64,000 bases of DNA from Fen-1254 sp963769605 (GTDB taxonomy: Bacteria; Bacteroidota; Ignavibacteria; UBA10030): positions 62,001-126,000 of the forward strand of contig CAVYML010000004.1 of the NCBI GenBank assembly GCA_963769605.1, given 5' to 3'. Each line of letters starts with the position of its first letter. The stretch's first letter is position 1. Below the pieces are notes generated by a model. That model searched no databases, was not told the DNA's origin, and saw only the letters and a list, made by a program, of their open reading frames with translations. Below are positions 44,721 to 53,721 of this stretch, piece after piece. Both the position numbers and the translations under genes were made by a program.

Positions 44721-46082
44721 ATGAATCACGAAATCGTTGAATCGTTTGCACAGATGGTGCGCGAAAAGGGCATCGACAAAGATATTCTTGTCGGTATTAT
44801 CGAAGATATCTTCGGCATGATGGTCAAGAAGAAATACGGATTGGAAGCCCGTTATGATGTCGTCGTTAATATGGATAAAGGCGATATTGAAATTTATCTC
44901 GAAAAAGCTATCGTCGAAACCGTCGAAGATCCGTCTACTCAAATCAGCCTGAAAGATGCACGGGCAAAATCGGGCGACGATCTCAATATCGGCGAAGATT
45001 TTGTGGAAATTCTCTCGCTTGCGGATTTCGGAAGGCGCCTTGTCATCAGCGCCAAGCAGAATCTGAACCAACGAATTAAGGAAATTGAGCGCGATTCTAT
45101 TTATACCGAATATACCAATTCCATAGGCGAAATTGTGGTAGGGGAAATCTATCAAATTCGCAAGGGAAAAGGCGAAATTCTTGTTATGCATAACAAGAAT
45201 GAATTGATACTGCCGCGCAGCGAGCAGATCTATAAAGAGCGGTATAAAAAAGGCGATACCATACGCGCGATTGTCAAAGAAGTGCGAAAAGGATCCGGCA
45301 ACCCGACCGTTATTATTTCCAGAACAGACCCGCAATTCCTTTTGCGTTTGTTCGAAATCGAAATTCCGGAAATTTACGACGGTATTATTGAACTCAAGAG
45401 AATTGCCCGCGAACCGGGCGACCGTGCAAAGGTTGCCGTAATTTCGCATGACGAACGCATTGATGCGGTAGGAGCATGTGTAGGCATGAAAGGCGTGCGT
45501 ATTCATGCAATTGTGCGGGAACTGAATAATGAAAATATCGATGTTATTAACTATACGGAAGATCCTACAGCGTTCATTCAAAGAGCATTAGCGCCGGCGA
45601 AGCTGAAAAACATTCAAGTCGATGTAGAAAACAAGAAAGCGGTCATCATCGTTTCGGCCGATCAGGTGTCGCTGGCAATCGGAAAAGGCGGGCAAAATGT
45701 TCGTCTCGCTTCAAAGCTGGCCGGATATGATATCCTCGTGCAGAAAGAAGGCGTGGAAGAAGAAGAATACGATATGGATCTTTCGGAATTTCGTGAAGAA
45801 CTCGGCGATGTTCTGTTCCATAAGTTCTTCGACGAGAATTTCCAATCTGTTCGCGATGTTCTTCAAAAATCGAAGGAAGAGTTGGTCAGTACGCTCGATA
45901 TCGAACCGGATAAGGTTGAAGAAATTATTGCTATGCTGAAGAACGGCCTCGAAGAAGCGGAGGTCGAAAGCGAAGAAGAAGCGGAAGAGTTGATCGCAGA
46001 AGCCAACGCTTCGCTCAAAGGAGAGAAAACATCCGCAGAACCAGAATCAACCGATCCGGTCGAAAAAAAAGAACGAACTTGA
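44721..46082 (+). CDS. nusA: transcription termination/antitermination protein NusA
   Basis: The start is placed at ATG 44721, with GGAG five bases upstream; ATG 44706 would overlap that site. The protein has the NusA N-terminal RNA-polymerase-binding domain, an S1 domain (~130-200), and two KH domains with VGACVGMKGVRIHAIVREL and LAIGKGGQNVRLASKLAGY. The acidic C-terminal segment (EEAEVESEEEAEELIAEA) is less conserved. It modulates pausing, termination and antitermination. It lies 33 bases after rimP and before infB. Confidence 0.95.
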   Translation: MNHEIVESFAQMVREKGIDKDILVGIIEDIFGMMVKKKYGLEARYDVVVNMDKGDIEIYLEKAIVETVEDPSTQISLKDARAKSGDDLNIGEDFVEILSLADFGRRLVISAKQNLNQRIKEIERDSIYTEYTNSIGEIVVGEIYQIRKGKGEILVMHNKNELILPRSEQIYKERYKKGDTIRAIVKEVRKGSGNPTVIISRTDPQFLLRLFEIEIPEIYDGIIELKRIAREPGDRAKVAVISHDERIDAVGACVGMKGVRIHAIVRELNNENIDVINYTEDPTAFIQRALAPAKLKNIQVDVENKKAVIIVSADQVSLAIGKGGQNVRLASKLAGYDILVQKEGVEEEEYDMDLSEFREELGDVLFHKFFDENFQSVRDVLQKSKEELVSTLDIEPDKVEEIIAMLKNGLEEAEVESEEEAEELIAEANASLKGEKTSAEPESTDPVEKKERT

Positions 46083-46115
46083 TCAATCAACGTGCAGTGA
46101 TTACAGAAGAGAACA

Positions 46116-47798
46116 ATGGCAGAAGCTGGTTCCAAAAGAATAAAAGTCTATAACCTCGCGAAGGAATTGAACCTTTCGAGCGAGACGCTGATTGAATTCC
46201 TGAAGAAAAAAGGATTCGAAGCCAAGACGCATATGTCTATCGTCGATGAGCAAATGATCTCGGTCGTTCACGCTCATTTCAAAAAAGACAAGGACGTTGC
46301 AGACCGGCATCAGAGGAAAATGCAGGAATTTCGATCAACTCGGAAAAAAGAAACAGCTGAAAAACCGCAAAAAGAAGAAAAAGAAGATCGGAAACCGGGC
46401 GGAGAAACGGCGGTAAGCGCAGAGGAAACTTTTATCACGCCCGTCATTCCCGCACAGTCCCCCGCGATAAAAGAGGATCCCGTCGTTCAGGAAAAGACTC
46501 CAGCCGTACTTCCGCGGTTTGAAACCGTCGCTCCGGAGACCGTTGCTCCACAGCCCCAAGCGGAAGCCGTGATCCCGCCGGAAATACCTGTGGAAAAAAC
46601 CGGAATTGAAAATGCTGTCCTGGAAAAAACCGAAAAGTCTTCAAAAGAAAAAAAATCGCAAAAACCGGAACGTAAGGCCGTTCAGTCTCCTTTAGAAGCC
46701 CTCGTTGCCCGTCCTCAGAGGGGATTGACGATTAAGGGGAAAATTGATCTTTCAGTACCTGCGGTCGAAGACCGGAAGGAGGATGACGCAAAAAGAAAGA
46801 AAAAGAAAAAGAAAAAGATCAAAGAAGAGGTCAAAAAAGCTAAATCCGAACCGGCGCGTGCGGCTGACGAAGAAGGACACACGAGGAAGAAAAAACGAAC
46901 ACGAAAAGCCGAAGTCGATGATGAGGAAGTGCAGCGGGCAATTCGCGAAACTCTTGAAAAAGGAATTGATGAAGGTGCGGTTGCACGTGCTGCGATCAGG
47001 CGCAAGAAAAAGGAAAAACGGGAAGAGGAGCAGCAGCGCATTCTTGATGAAATAGAGCGCGGGAAAACGCATCTGACGGTAACGGAATTTGTGACGGTAG
47101 GAGAACTGGCAAACTTGATGCGTGTTTCCGTTGCTGAAGTGATACAAAAAGTTATGGGCCTCGGTATGATGGTATCCATCAATCAGAGACTTGAAAAAGA
47201 TACCATTACGCTGGTTGCCGATGAATTTGGATTTCAGGTCGGTTTTGAAAATGCATTCAGCGACGAATTCCTCGGCGATACGGAGGATGCTGAAGAATCG
47301 TTAAAGACACGTCCCGCCGTAGTTACTATTATGGGGCATGTCGACCATGGAAAAACATCTCTTCTCGATTATATCCGTAATTCACATGTAGTAGCAGGTG
47401 AATCCGGCGGCATTACGCAGCATATCGGCGCGTATGAGGTTACAGTCGCAGGAAACAAGCGGATTACATTTCTCGATACTCCGGGTCACGAAGCCTTTAC
47501 GGCGATGCGGGCACGCGGCGCACAGGTCACCGATATTGTCGTGCTGGTTATAGCAGCCGATGACAGTGTTATGCCGCAGACATTAGAAGCCATGAGCCAT
47601 GCACAAGCGGCAAGTGTTCCGATTATCGTAGCGTTGAATAAAATCGATAAACCGGAGGCGAATCCGGAACGCATTAAGCAGCAGCTGGCGGAACGGGGTT
47701 TGCTTGTGGAAGAGTACGGCGGTAAATCGCAGGTCGTAGAGCTCTCTGCGAAGACAGGAAAAAATGTTCGATCTGCTTTTGGAGAAAATTGTTCTTGA
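46116..47798 (+). CDS. infB: translation initiation factor IF-2, N-terminal and G-domain part (frame ends early)
   Basis: The frame starts with the IF2-N fold (KRIKVYNLAKELNLSSETLIEFLKKKGFEAK) and a long charged linker with Lys-rich runs (~75-300). A second IF2-N-like helix set (TVTEFVTVGELANLMRVSVAEVIQKVMGLG) follows, then the GTPase: GHVDHGKTSLLD (P-loop), DTPGHEAFTAM, and NKIDKP. It then leaves the family alignment after SAKTGKNV and stops at 47798, although the family continues with domains II-IV. Those are encoded from 47764 in the +1 frame. Because infB is essential, the split must be a sequence error, a ribosomal frameshift or a two-piece IF-2. Confidence 0.9.
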   Translation: MAEAGSKRIKVYNLAKELNLSSETLIEFLKKKGFEAKTHMSIVDEQMISVVHAHFKKDKDVADRHQRKMQEFRSTRKKETAEKPQKEEKEDRKPGGETAVSAEETFITPVIPAQSPAIKEDPVVQEKTPAVLPRFETVAPETVAPQPQAEAVIPPEIPVEKTGIENAVLEKTEKSSKEKKSQKPERKAVQSPLEALVARPQRGLTIKGKIDLSVPAVEDRKEDDAKRKKKKKKKIKEEVKKAKSEPARAADEEGHTRKKKRTRKAEVDDEEVQRAIRETLEKGIDEGAVARAAIRRKKKEKREEEQQRILDEIERGKTHLTVTEFVTVGELANLMRVSVAEVIQKVMGLGMMVSINQRLEKDTITLVADEFGFQVGFENAFSDEFLGDTEDAEESLKTRPAVVTIMGHVDHGKTSLLDYIRNSHVVAGESGGITQHIGAYEVTVAGNKRITFLDTPGHEAFTAMRARGAQVTDIVVLVIAADDSVMPQTLEAMSHAQAASVPIIVALNKIDKPEANPERIKQQLAERGLLVEEYGGKSQVVELSAKTGKNVRSAFGENCS

Positions 47799-48819
47799 AG
47801 CAGAGGTGCTGGATTTAAAAGCCAATCCCGACTGTTTGGCGCGCGGCGCTGTTGTCGAAGCGGAATTAGATAAAGGCAAAGGAATTACGGCAACCGTGCT
47901 CATACAGAAAGGAACACTCCATGTCGGCGATTCCTTCGTATGCGGAGTCTGGAGCGGGCGTGTCCGTGCAATGTTCGATGAGCGCGGCCAGCGTGTAGAT
48001 GCAGCAGGACCCTCCCAGCCAGTGCAAATGACCGGCTTTGACGGTATTCCGCAGGCAGGAGACGATTTGATTGTTCTGCAGGAAGAACGTGAAGCCCGTA
48101 CGATCAGCATACGGCGGCAGCAGCTTAAACGGGAGCAGGATTTCCGGCAGACACGTAGAGTGACGCTGGACGATATTTCTATGCAAATAAAAGAAGGGCA
48201 GGTGCGCGACCTTCCCGTTATAGTTAAAACAGACGTGGATGGATCTGCGGAAGCATTATCCGATTCTTTGATGAAACTGTCCACCGAAGAAGTGGTTGTT
48301 CGCGTCATTCATAAGGGTGTCGGCGGAATTTCAGAATCGGATGTTCTTCTGGCTCTTGCATCGAATGCAATCATTATCGGGTTCCATGTGCGCCCGAATT
48401 TGAAGGCACGCCAATTGGCGCAGCAGGAAAATCTGGATATTCGATTATATAATATAATCTACGATGCAATTAATGATGTTAAAAACGCTCTCGAAGGATT
48501 GCTTGCCCCGACGATTTCGGAGGAAATAACCGCTACAGTCGAAGTGCGCGATATTTTTAAAATATCCAAAATCGGTACTATTGCCGGTTGTCATGTAAGA
48601 GACGGAAAAATTACACGCAGCAGCCGGGTACGTTTGGTCCGGGACGGCGTGGAAATCTATGACGGAACGCTAGCCTCGCTTAAAAGATTTAAAGATGATG
48701 TCCGGGAAGTGGAACAGGGATTCGAATGCGGGCTTGGCCTGGAGAATTTTAACGATCTGAAAGTCGGCGATATAGTCGAAGCGTATCGAAAAGTCGAGAC
48801 AAAACGGAAATTGGACTGA
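47764..48819 (+). CDS. infB: translation initiation factor IF-2, C-terminal part (domains II-IV) in +1 frame
   Basis: The frame opens at ATG 47764, at the end of the A6 run 47759-47764, and continues IF-2 at DLLLEKIVLEAEVLDLKANP. It includes domain II (ATVLIQKGTLHVGDSFVCG), domain III (VKTDVDGSAEALSDSL) and domain IV, which binds fMet-tRNA (AGCHVRDGKITRSSRVRLVRDG ... DDVREVEQGFECGLGLE). An AGGA lies five to six bases before ATG 47764, so internal initiation is possible. Removing one base near 47759-47770 would fuse it with the upstream frame to make a ~900-residue IF-2. Confidence 0.88.
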   Translation: MFDLLLEKIVLEAEVLDLKANPDCLARGAVVEAELDKGKGITATVLIQKGTLHVGDSFVCGVWSGRVRAMFDERGQRVDAAGPSQPVQMTGFDGIPQAGDDLIVLQEEREARTISIRRQQLKREQDFRQTRRVTLDDISMQIKEGQVRDLPVIVKTDVDGSAEALSDSLMKLSTEEVVVRVIHKGVGGISESDVLLALASNAIIIGFHVRPNLKARQLAQQENLDIRLYNIIYDAINDVKNALEGLLAPTISEEITATVEVRDIFKISKIGTIAGCHVRDGKITRSSRVRLVRDGVEIYDGTLASLKRFKDDVREVEQGFECGLGLENFNDLKVGDIVEAYRKVETKRKLD

Positions 48820-48866
48820 GCTGGATTGGATGAAGTTATATTAAGTTTCAGTAAGAGAGGAATTTC

Positions 48867-49247
48867 GTGTCCGTACGAACGGAAAAAGTAGCATCGCTTT
48901 TTAAAGAAGAATTGGGAAATTATTTTCAAAAAAATTTTCCATTGGAACGATATGGATTGATGACCGTTACGGAAGTGCGCATGAGTCCCGATCTTCGAAA
49001 TGCAAAGGTTTTTGTCAGTATCTTCGGCGACGGGGAGAGAAAAAAGAAATCTCTTGCACAACTGGAATCGCATAAGCCGGAGATTCGTTCGGCCATGGGA
49101 AAGCTTATCCGGCTGCGCTATACGCCCGCTCTTCTGTTCGTCCTGGACGAATCGATCGATCGGGCGATGAATCTTGAAAAGATATTCAAGCAGATTCATC
49201 AGGAACGTGACGAACAAGGGAGCGAGAACTCAGGTTCGGAACGATGA
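48867..49247 (+). CDS. rbfA: ribosome-binding factor A
   Basis: GTG 48867 follows GAGAGGAA. The 126-residue product has the RbfA fold: VRTEKVASLFKEELGNYFQKNF, LMTVTEVRMSPDLRNAKVFVSIFG, and LRYTPALLFVLDESIDRAMNLEKIF. It assists late 30S maturation of the 16S 5' region. It lies 47 bases after infB and overlaps truB by four bases. Confidence 0.93.
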   Translation: MSVRTEKVASLFKEELGNYFQKNFPLERYGLMTVTEVRMSPDLRNAKVFVSIFGDGERKKKSLAQLESHKPEIRSAMGKLIRLRYTPALLFVLDESIDRAMNLEKIFKQIHQERDEQGSENSGSER

Positions 49248-49945
49248 ATGAAATGCATATTCAGGATACGACTTCGCTCAAACAAGAGGGAAGCGTTTTG
49301 TTCATTGATAAACCGTTGGACTGGACATCATTCGATGTCGTTAAGAAAATCCGTTCGGCAACGCACGAACGGAAAGTAGGGCATGCGGGCACGCTCGACC
49401 CTCAAGCAACGGGGCTTCTTATTGTCTGCATCGGAAAAATGACGAAATCGATCGACCGCTTCGTTGGGCTGGAAAAAGAATATTGCGGATCTTTCGAACT
49501 GGGCATACGGACGCCGAGTTTCGATTCGGAAACAGATGTTAGCGAAAGGCGCGATTGGTCGGGTATAACGGCAGAACGCATTACTGCACTGGCAAAGGAA
49601 TTTACCGGGGCACAGCTTCAAGTTCCGCCCATGTACAGCGCCCTGAAATACGGCGGAAAACCGCTCTATGAATTTGCACGTGCAGGAAAAGTAGTGGAAC
49701 GGGCAGAAAGGGAAATTATTATTTCCGAATTTTCTGTCGACGCTCTACGACTTCCTTTTGTGGACTTTGGCGTGGTCTGTTCGAAAGGAACATACATACG
49801 TTCGCTGGTTGATGAATTCGGACAGCGCTTAGGATGCGGTGCCGTGCTTCGATCGCTGCGCCGTACACGAATCGGACAGTATAACGTCCGGGATGCATGG
49901 ACAATCGAGAAAATGTCGGCAGAATTAAAAATAGAAACCAAATAA
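49244..49945 (+). CDS. truB: tRNA pseudouridine(55) synthase TruB
   Basis: The catalytic Asp is in VGHAGTLDPQATGLLIVCIG, and the first block is LFIDKPLDWTSFDVVKKIR. Further TruB segments are QVPPMYSALKYGGKPLYEFARAG and CSKGTYIRSLVDEFGQRLGCGA. It makes pseudouridine at position 55 of the tRNA T-loop. The protein is 233 residues and lacks a long PUA domain, as in the shorter family members. It overlaps rbfA as ATGA. The stop falls inside the start of a short octamer array. Confidence 0.95.
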   Translation: MNEMHIQDTTSLKQEGSVLFIDKPLDWTSFDVVKKIRSATHERKVGHAGTLDPQATGLLIVCIGKMTKSIDRFVGLEKEYCGSFELGIRTPSFDSETDVSERRDWSGITAERITALAKEFTGAQLQVPPMYSALKYGGKPLYEFARAGKVVERAEREIIISEFSVDALRLPFVDFGVVCSKGTYIRSLVDEFGQRLGCGAVLRSLRRTRIGQYNVRDAWTIEKMSAELKIETK

Positions 49946-49993
49946 CCAAATAACTAAGAAACTAAGTAACCAAGCAACTAAGCAACCAACAAA
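49937..49993. repeat. degenerate octamer array (AACYAAGN) between truB and ribF
   Basis: About seven 8-bp units such as AACCAAAT, AACTAAGA, AACTAAGT, AACCAAGC and AACTAAGC, starting in the last codons of truB and ending about ten bases before the ribF start. It interrupts the otherwise tightly spaced operon. Confidence 0.7.
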
Positions 49994-50003
49994 CTTCTCA
50001 CAC

Positions 50004-50957
50004 ATGGAAGTCGTTCATTCATTATCCGGAATTTCTTTGAATCCGAATTCATGCGTCACTGTCGGTACGTATGACGGTGTTCATATTGCGCATCAGGAGA
50101 TTCTTCGAAAATTGGTCGCTGCGGCCCGGCGACGAAACGGAAGGAGCGTCGTCCTGACGTTCGATCCGCATCCGCGCGAGGTTCTTTCAAAAAAGAATGA
50201 ACCGTTTGAAATTCTGACAACGCTCTCCGAACGTATGGATCTTTTTAAAGAGTTCGGCATCGATATCGCCGTTGTTGTGAAATTCGATGAAGAGTTTGCC
50301 CGGCAGAGCTTTGAAGATTTTTATAAAAAATATATCATCGACGGAATCGGCGCAGCAGAGGTTTATGAAGGGCCGGATCATCGTTTCGGCCGGGATCGGG
50401 AAGGAGATATTGAAACACTAAAAATGCTCGGCATGCAATATCATTTTTCCGTTCATCTGCTCGAACCTGTTGCAGTCAACGGTCTTTTAGTCGGCAGTTC
50501 CCGTCTGCGGAGCATTTTGCATTTGGGTGAAGTCGATGCAGCATCAAAACTGCTTGGCCGGCCGTATGCAATAAGCGGAATTGTGGTGGAAGGAGACAAG
50601 CGCGGACATGCGCTGGGATACCCGACGGCGAATCTTTTGCCGGATTCGGCCAGGAAACTGATACCGGCGGATGGAATTTATTTAACAAAGGCGGTCATCG
50701 GCAGCAGGCTCTTTTACGGTTTGACCAGTATCGGGGTACGTCCGACGTTTTATACTGCGGGAAAACGTCTCGTTGAAACGCATATTTTAAATTTTGACGA
50801 GAATCTTTACGGTGCATCTATGACAGTACGGATGCTTCAACGTCTTCGTGATGAGATGAAATTTTATAACGTCAACGATTTGATAGAACAAATGAATCGA
50901 GATAAAAAGAAAAGTCAGGAATTAATTAAGGAATTAGAAACAGAGACACATGTCTGA
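50004..50957 (+). CDS. ribF: bifunctional riboflavin kinase/FAD synthetase
   Basis: The N-terminal adenylyltransferase has VGTYDGVHIAHQEIL and VVLTFDPHPREVLS, then SSSRLRSI-type GSSRLRSILHLG. The C-terminal kinase has GDKRGHALGYPTANLLP and ADGIYLTKAVIG. It converts riboflavin to FMN and FAD. The gene order truB-ribF-rpsO is common in bacteria. Its length of 317 residues is normal. It lies 18 bases before rpsO. Confidence 0.95.
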   Translation: MEVVHSLSGISLNPNSCVTVGTYDGVHIAHQEILRKLVAAARRRNGRSVVLTFDPHPREVLSKKNEPFEILTTLSERMDLFKEFGIDIAVVVKFDEEFARQSFEDFYKKYIIDGIGAAEVYEGPDHRFGRDREGDIETLKMLGMQYHFSVHLLEPVAVNGLLVGSSRLRSILHLGEVDAASKLLGRPYAISGIVVEGDKRGHALGYPTANLLPDSARKLIPADGIYLTKAVIGSRLFYGLTSIGVRPTFYTAGKRLVETHILNFDENLYGASMTVRMLQRLRDEMKFYNVNDLIEQMNRDKKKSQELIKELETETHV

Positions 50958-50975
50958 AATTTGAGAGGAGTAGAT

Positions 50976-51245
50976 ATGCCAATAACAAAAGAACAAAAAC
51001 TCGCATACATCGCAAAATACGGCAAGAATGATAAAGATACCGGTTCTCCGGAAGTGCAAATTGCAATTCTGACCGCCGATATCAACGCGCTTTCACCGCA
51101 TCTGGAGTCGAACAAGGGCGATCATCATTCGCGCCTCGGATTGTTGAAGAATGTCGGAAAGCGGCGGAGGCTGCTCGATTATTTAATGAAGAAGGATATC
51201 AATCGATATCGAAAAATTATTCAGGAACTTGAGATTCGCAAATAA
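50976..51245 (+). CDS. rpsO: 30S ribosomal protein S15
   Basis: The start is ATG 50976, with GAGGAG five bases upstream. The 89-residue product has the S15 core: TGSPEVQIAILTADINALSPHLESNKGDHHSRLGLLKNVGKRRRLLDYLMKKD. It binds 16S rRNA early in 30S assembly. In many bacteria S15 represses its own mRNA; nothing in the short spacer allows me to test that. It precedes pnp, the classical order. Confidence 0.96.
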   Translation: MPITKEQKLAYIAKYGKNDKDTGSPEVQIAILTADINALSPHLESNKGDHHSRLGLLKNVGKRRRLLDYLMKKDINRYRKIIQELEIRK

Positions 51246-51293
51246 GCGAAATCATCAGTCATTTTATTTGTCACAAAGAAAGACAGCAGGAAT

Positions 51294-53462
51294 ATGATAC
51301 GAACAAAAGAGGTTGTTTTCGGCGGCAAAACGTTTTCATTTGAAACCGGCCGATTCGCCAAACAGGCGGACGGTGCGGTTATGGTACGTTATGCGGATAC
51401 GATGGTACTCGCCACGGTTGTAAGCGCAAAAGAATCGAAAGAGAGTCAGGATTTTTTCCCGCTCCAGGTGGAGTATCGGGAAAAGATGGGTGCGGCGGGA
51501 AAAATTCCGGGCGGTTTCTTCAAACGCGAAGGGAAGCCGTCGGAAAAAGAAGTCCTCTCATCGCGGCTCATCGACCGGCCGATTCGACCCATGTTCTCAA
51601 AGGATTATAAGAACGAGACACAGATTCTCGTTACGGTGTATTCCTCAGATAAGGAACATGACGGCGATGTGCTCGGAGCATGCGCTGCCTCGGCATCGTT
51701 GATGGTATCCGATATCCCATTCGACGGACCGATTGCAGAAGTTCGTGTGGGAAGAATCGATGGACAGTTCCTTATTAACCCGACTTATTCTGAGCTTGAA
51801 AAAAGCGACATGGATGTGACAGTGGCCGGAACCGTGGAATCCATAGCAATGGTGGAAGGGGAAGCCAACGAAATTTCCGAACAGGACATGTTGAATGCTC
51901 TACGGTTCGGACATGAAGCGATTAAAAAACTTTGTCAGGTTCAAGTTGATCTGGCAACTGAGGTGCGTAAGGAAAAACGGACGATTGCAGCCGTTGAAGT
52001 TCCCGATGGCTTAATGGAAGAAATCCGAACGCTGGCAGAGACACGCCTTCGTGAATTGAGTAAAACCATTCTTGCAAAGGAAGAACGGTCAAAAGCGAAC
52101 GATGCAATGTATGATGAAGTTCAGAAAACACTTGCGGAAAAATATCCTGAAAAAGAAATGCTCATCCACGATCTTTTACATGATATCGAACGCGATGCCA
52201 TGCGCTCGACCATCTTAGCTGAAGGCAAGCGTCTGGACGGTAGAACACCCATACAGATTCGTCCGATCACGAGCGAAATCGGACTTCTACCTCGCACGCA
52301 CGGATCGGCTCTTTTTACACGCGGCGAAACGCAAAGTCTGACCACCGCAACGCTCGGTACAAAAATGGATGAACAAATTCTGGACGGTTTGCTTCCAGAA
52401 ACGACCAAGAGATTTATGCTGCATTATAATTTTCCGCCGTTCAGCGTAGGTGAAGTCGGACGTATTGGAAACGTCGGACGCCGCGAAATCGGCCACGGGA
52501 ATCTTGCAGAACGCGCTTTGAAAATTCTCATACCTCCGGAAAAAGAATTTCCGTATACGATTCGCGTCGTTTCCGATATTCTTGAGTCCAACGGTTCTTC
52601 TTCAATGGCAACCGTCTGCGCAGGTTCTCTTGCATTATTCGATGCCGGTGTGCCTATGGCGCGGCCTGTTGCAGGCATTGCGATGGGACTCGTCAAAGAA
52701 GGAGATAAAGTAGCTATCCTCAGCGATATACTCGGGAATGAAGATCACCTCGGAGATATGGATTTTAAAGTTGCCGGATCGAAAAAAGGTATCACTGCTT
52801 TTCAGATGGATATTAAAATAAAAGGAATATCTTTCGAAATTCTTGAAAAAGCCCTCGAACAGGCGAAGGACGGACGTTTTCATATACTGTCCAAGATGGC
52901 GGAAACTATTGAAGAACCGCGAAAGGAGCTTTCGCAATATGCGCCTCGCCTGCAAACAATTAAGGTTCCGGTCGATATGATCGGTGCTATCATCGGACCG
53001 GGCGGAAAGAATATTCGCTCCATCGTACAGGAAAGCGGTGCGGAAATCAATATTGACGATGATGGAACTGTAACGATTGCCGCTGTAGAGAAAGAGTCGT
53101 CCGATATCGCCATGCGCCGCATTCTCGGAATGACGGAAATGCCGGAAATCGGCAAGGTCTATAATGCTACGGTGAAAAAAATAACAGATTTCGGCGCCTT
53201 TGTAGAAATTCTTCCCGGCAAAGAAGGTCTGATTCACGTTTCACAACTCGATGTTAAACGTGTTGAAAACGTCGGAGATTTCTTAAAGCTCGGCGATAAG
53301 ATCGATGTCAAACTGATGCATGTCGATGCGGATGGAAAAATGAGCCTGAGCCATAAAGCGCTTCTTCCCGGAGGCGAAAACGCCGAAGAAGAAATTCGGC
53401 GAACGCAGGAACGAAAAAGGAACGCACCTCCGCGCGATCGGGGCAGCAGGCATCATAGCTAA
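51294..53462 (+). CDS. pnp: polyribonucleotide nucleotidyltransferase (PNPase)
   Basis: The 722-residue protein has two RNase-PH-like domains (GKIPGGFFKREGKPSEKEVLSSRLIDRPIRP; DILGNEDHLGDMDFKVAGSKKGITAFQMDIKI), a KH domain (VPVDMIGAIIGPGGKNIRSI) and an S1 domain (VTDFGAFVEILPGKEGLIHVSQL-like). It degrades RNA 3'->5' with phosphate. ATG 51294 follows GCAGGAAT. A strong terminator (53478-53526) closes the operon. Confidence 0.96.
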   Translation: MIRTKEVVFGGKTFSFETGRFAKQADGAVMVRYADTMVLATVVSAKESKESQDFFPLQVEYREKMGAAGKIPGGFFKREGKPSEKEVLSSRLIDRPIRPMFSKDYKNETQILVTVYSSDKEHDGDVLGACAASASLMVSDIPFDGPIAEVRVGRIDGQFLINPTYSELEKSDMDVTVAGTVESIAMVEGEANEISEQDMLNALRFGHEAIKKLCQVQVDLATEVRKEKRTIAAVEVPDGLMEEIRTLAETRLRELSKTILAKEERSKANDAMYDEVQKTLAEKYPEKEMLIHDLLHDIERDAMRSTILAEGKRLDGRTPIQIRPITSEIGLLPRTHGSALFTRGETQSLTTATLGTKMDEQILDGLLPETTKRFMLHYNFPPFSVGEVGRIGNVGRREIGHGNLAERALKILIPPEKEFPYTIRVVSDILESNGSSSMATVCAGSLALFDAGVPMARPVAGIAMGLVKEGDKVAILSDILGNEDHLGDMDFKVAGSKKGITAFQMDIKIKGISFEILEKALEQAKDGRFHILSKMAETIEEPRKELSQYAPRLQTIKVPVDMIGAIIGPGGKNIRSIVQESGAEINIDDDGTVTIAAVEKESSDIAMRRILGMTEMPEIGKVYNATVKKITDFGAFVEILPGKEGLIHVSQLDVKRVENVGDFLKLGDKIDVKLMHVDADGKMSLSHKALLPGGENAEEEIRRTQERKRNAPPRDRGSRHHS

Positions 53463-53477
53463 AATCTCTGTTTTTTG

Positions 53478-53526
53478 AAAAATCCTCACCGCGCGTTATG
53501 AAATATTTACGTTGTGAGGATTTTTT
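53478..53526 (+). terminator. rho-independent terminator of the pnp operon
   Basis: AAAAATCCTCAC (53478-53489) pairs with GTGAGGATTTTT (53514-53525), a 12-bp stem, with a T-run to 53526. It ends the rimP-pnp transcription unit. Confidence 0.85.
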
Positions 53527-53583
53527 AATTACTCAGCGTGATATTGAAAGAAATAAAAAAAATCTCCCTCTTTTTCAGAGAAT
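53526..53583. repeat. dispersed repeat, inverted copy of 23895-23950
   Basis: TAATTACTCAGCGTGATATT and the following ~38 bases match the reverse complement of 23950-23895, the first 27 bases exactly and the rest with a few changes and one indel. Only one end of the 180-base element at 23776 is present. It directly follows the pnp terminator. Confidence 0.7.
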
Positions 53584-53721
53584 GAGGCTGTCCAAAAAGC
53601 AGGAATTTTGGTAGGAAAAACATTCCTGTTTGTCGTTTTTCATCAATGGAGGACAAGAATACCTATCCTACCGTCAGACGATCTTTTTATCTTGGCACCT
53701 TGCGAAGGAGGCTAATGCTGG

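Noticed and set aside
44493..45581. 362-codon open frame antisense to rimP-nusA
   Set aside because: It lies opposite well-conserved RimP and NusA; its Phe/Asp-rich composition is the shadow of the coding strand, and no ribosome site or family match is seen.
47759..47770. Programmed -1 frameshift at the A6 run in infB
   Set aside because: The downstream frame is +1 relative to the first, so a -1 slip gives the wrong phase. A +1 slip, internal start or sequence error remains possible.
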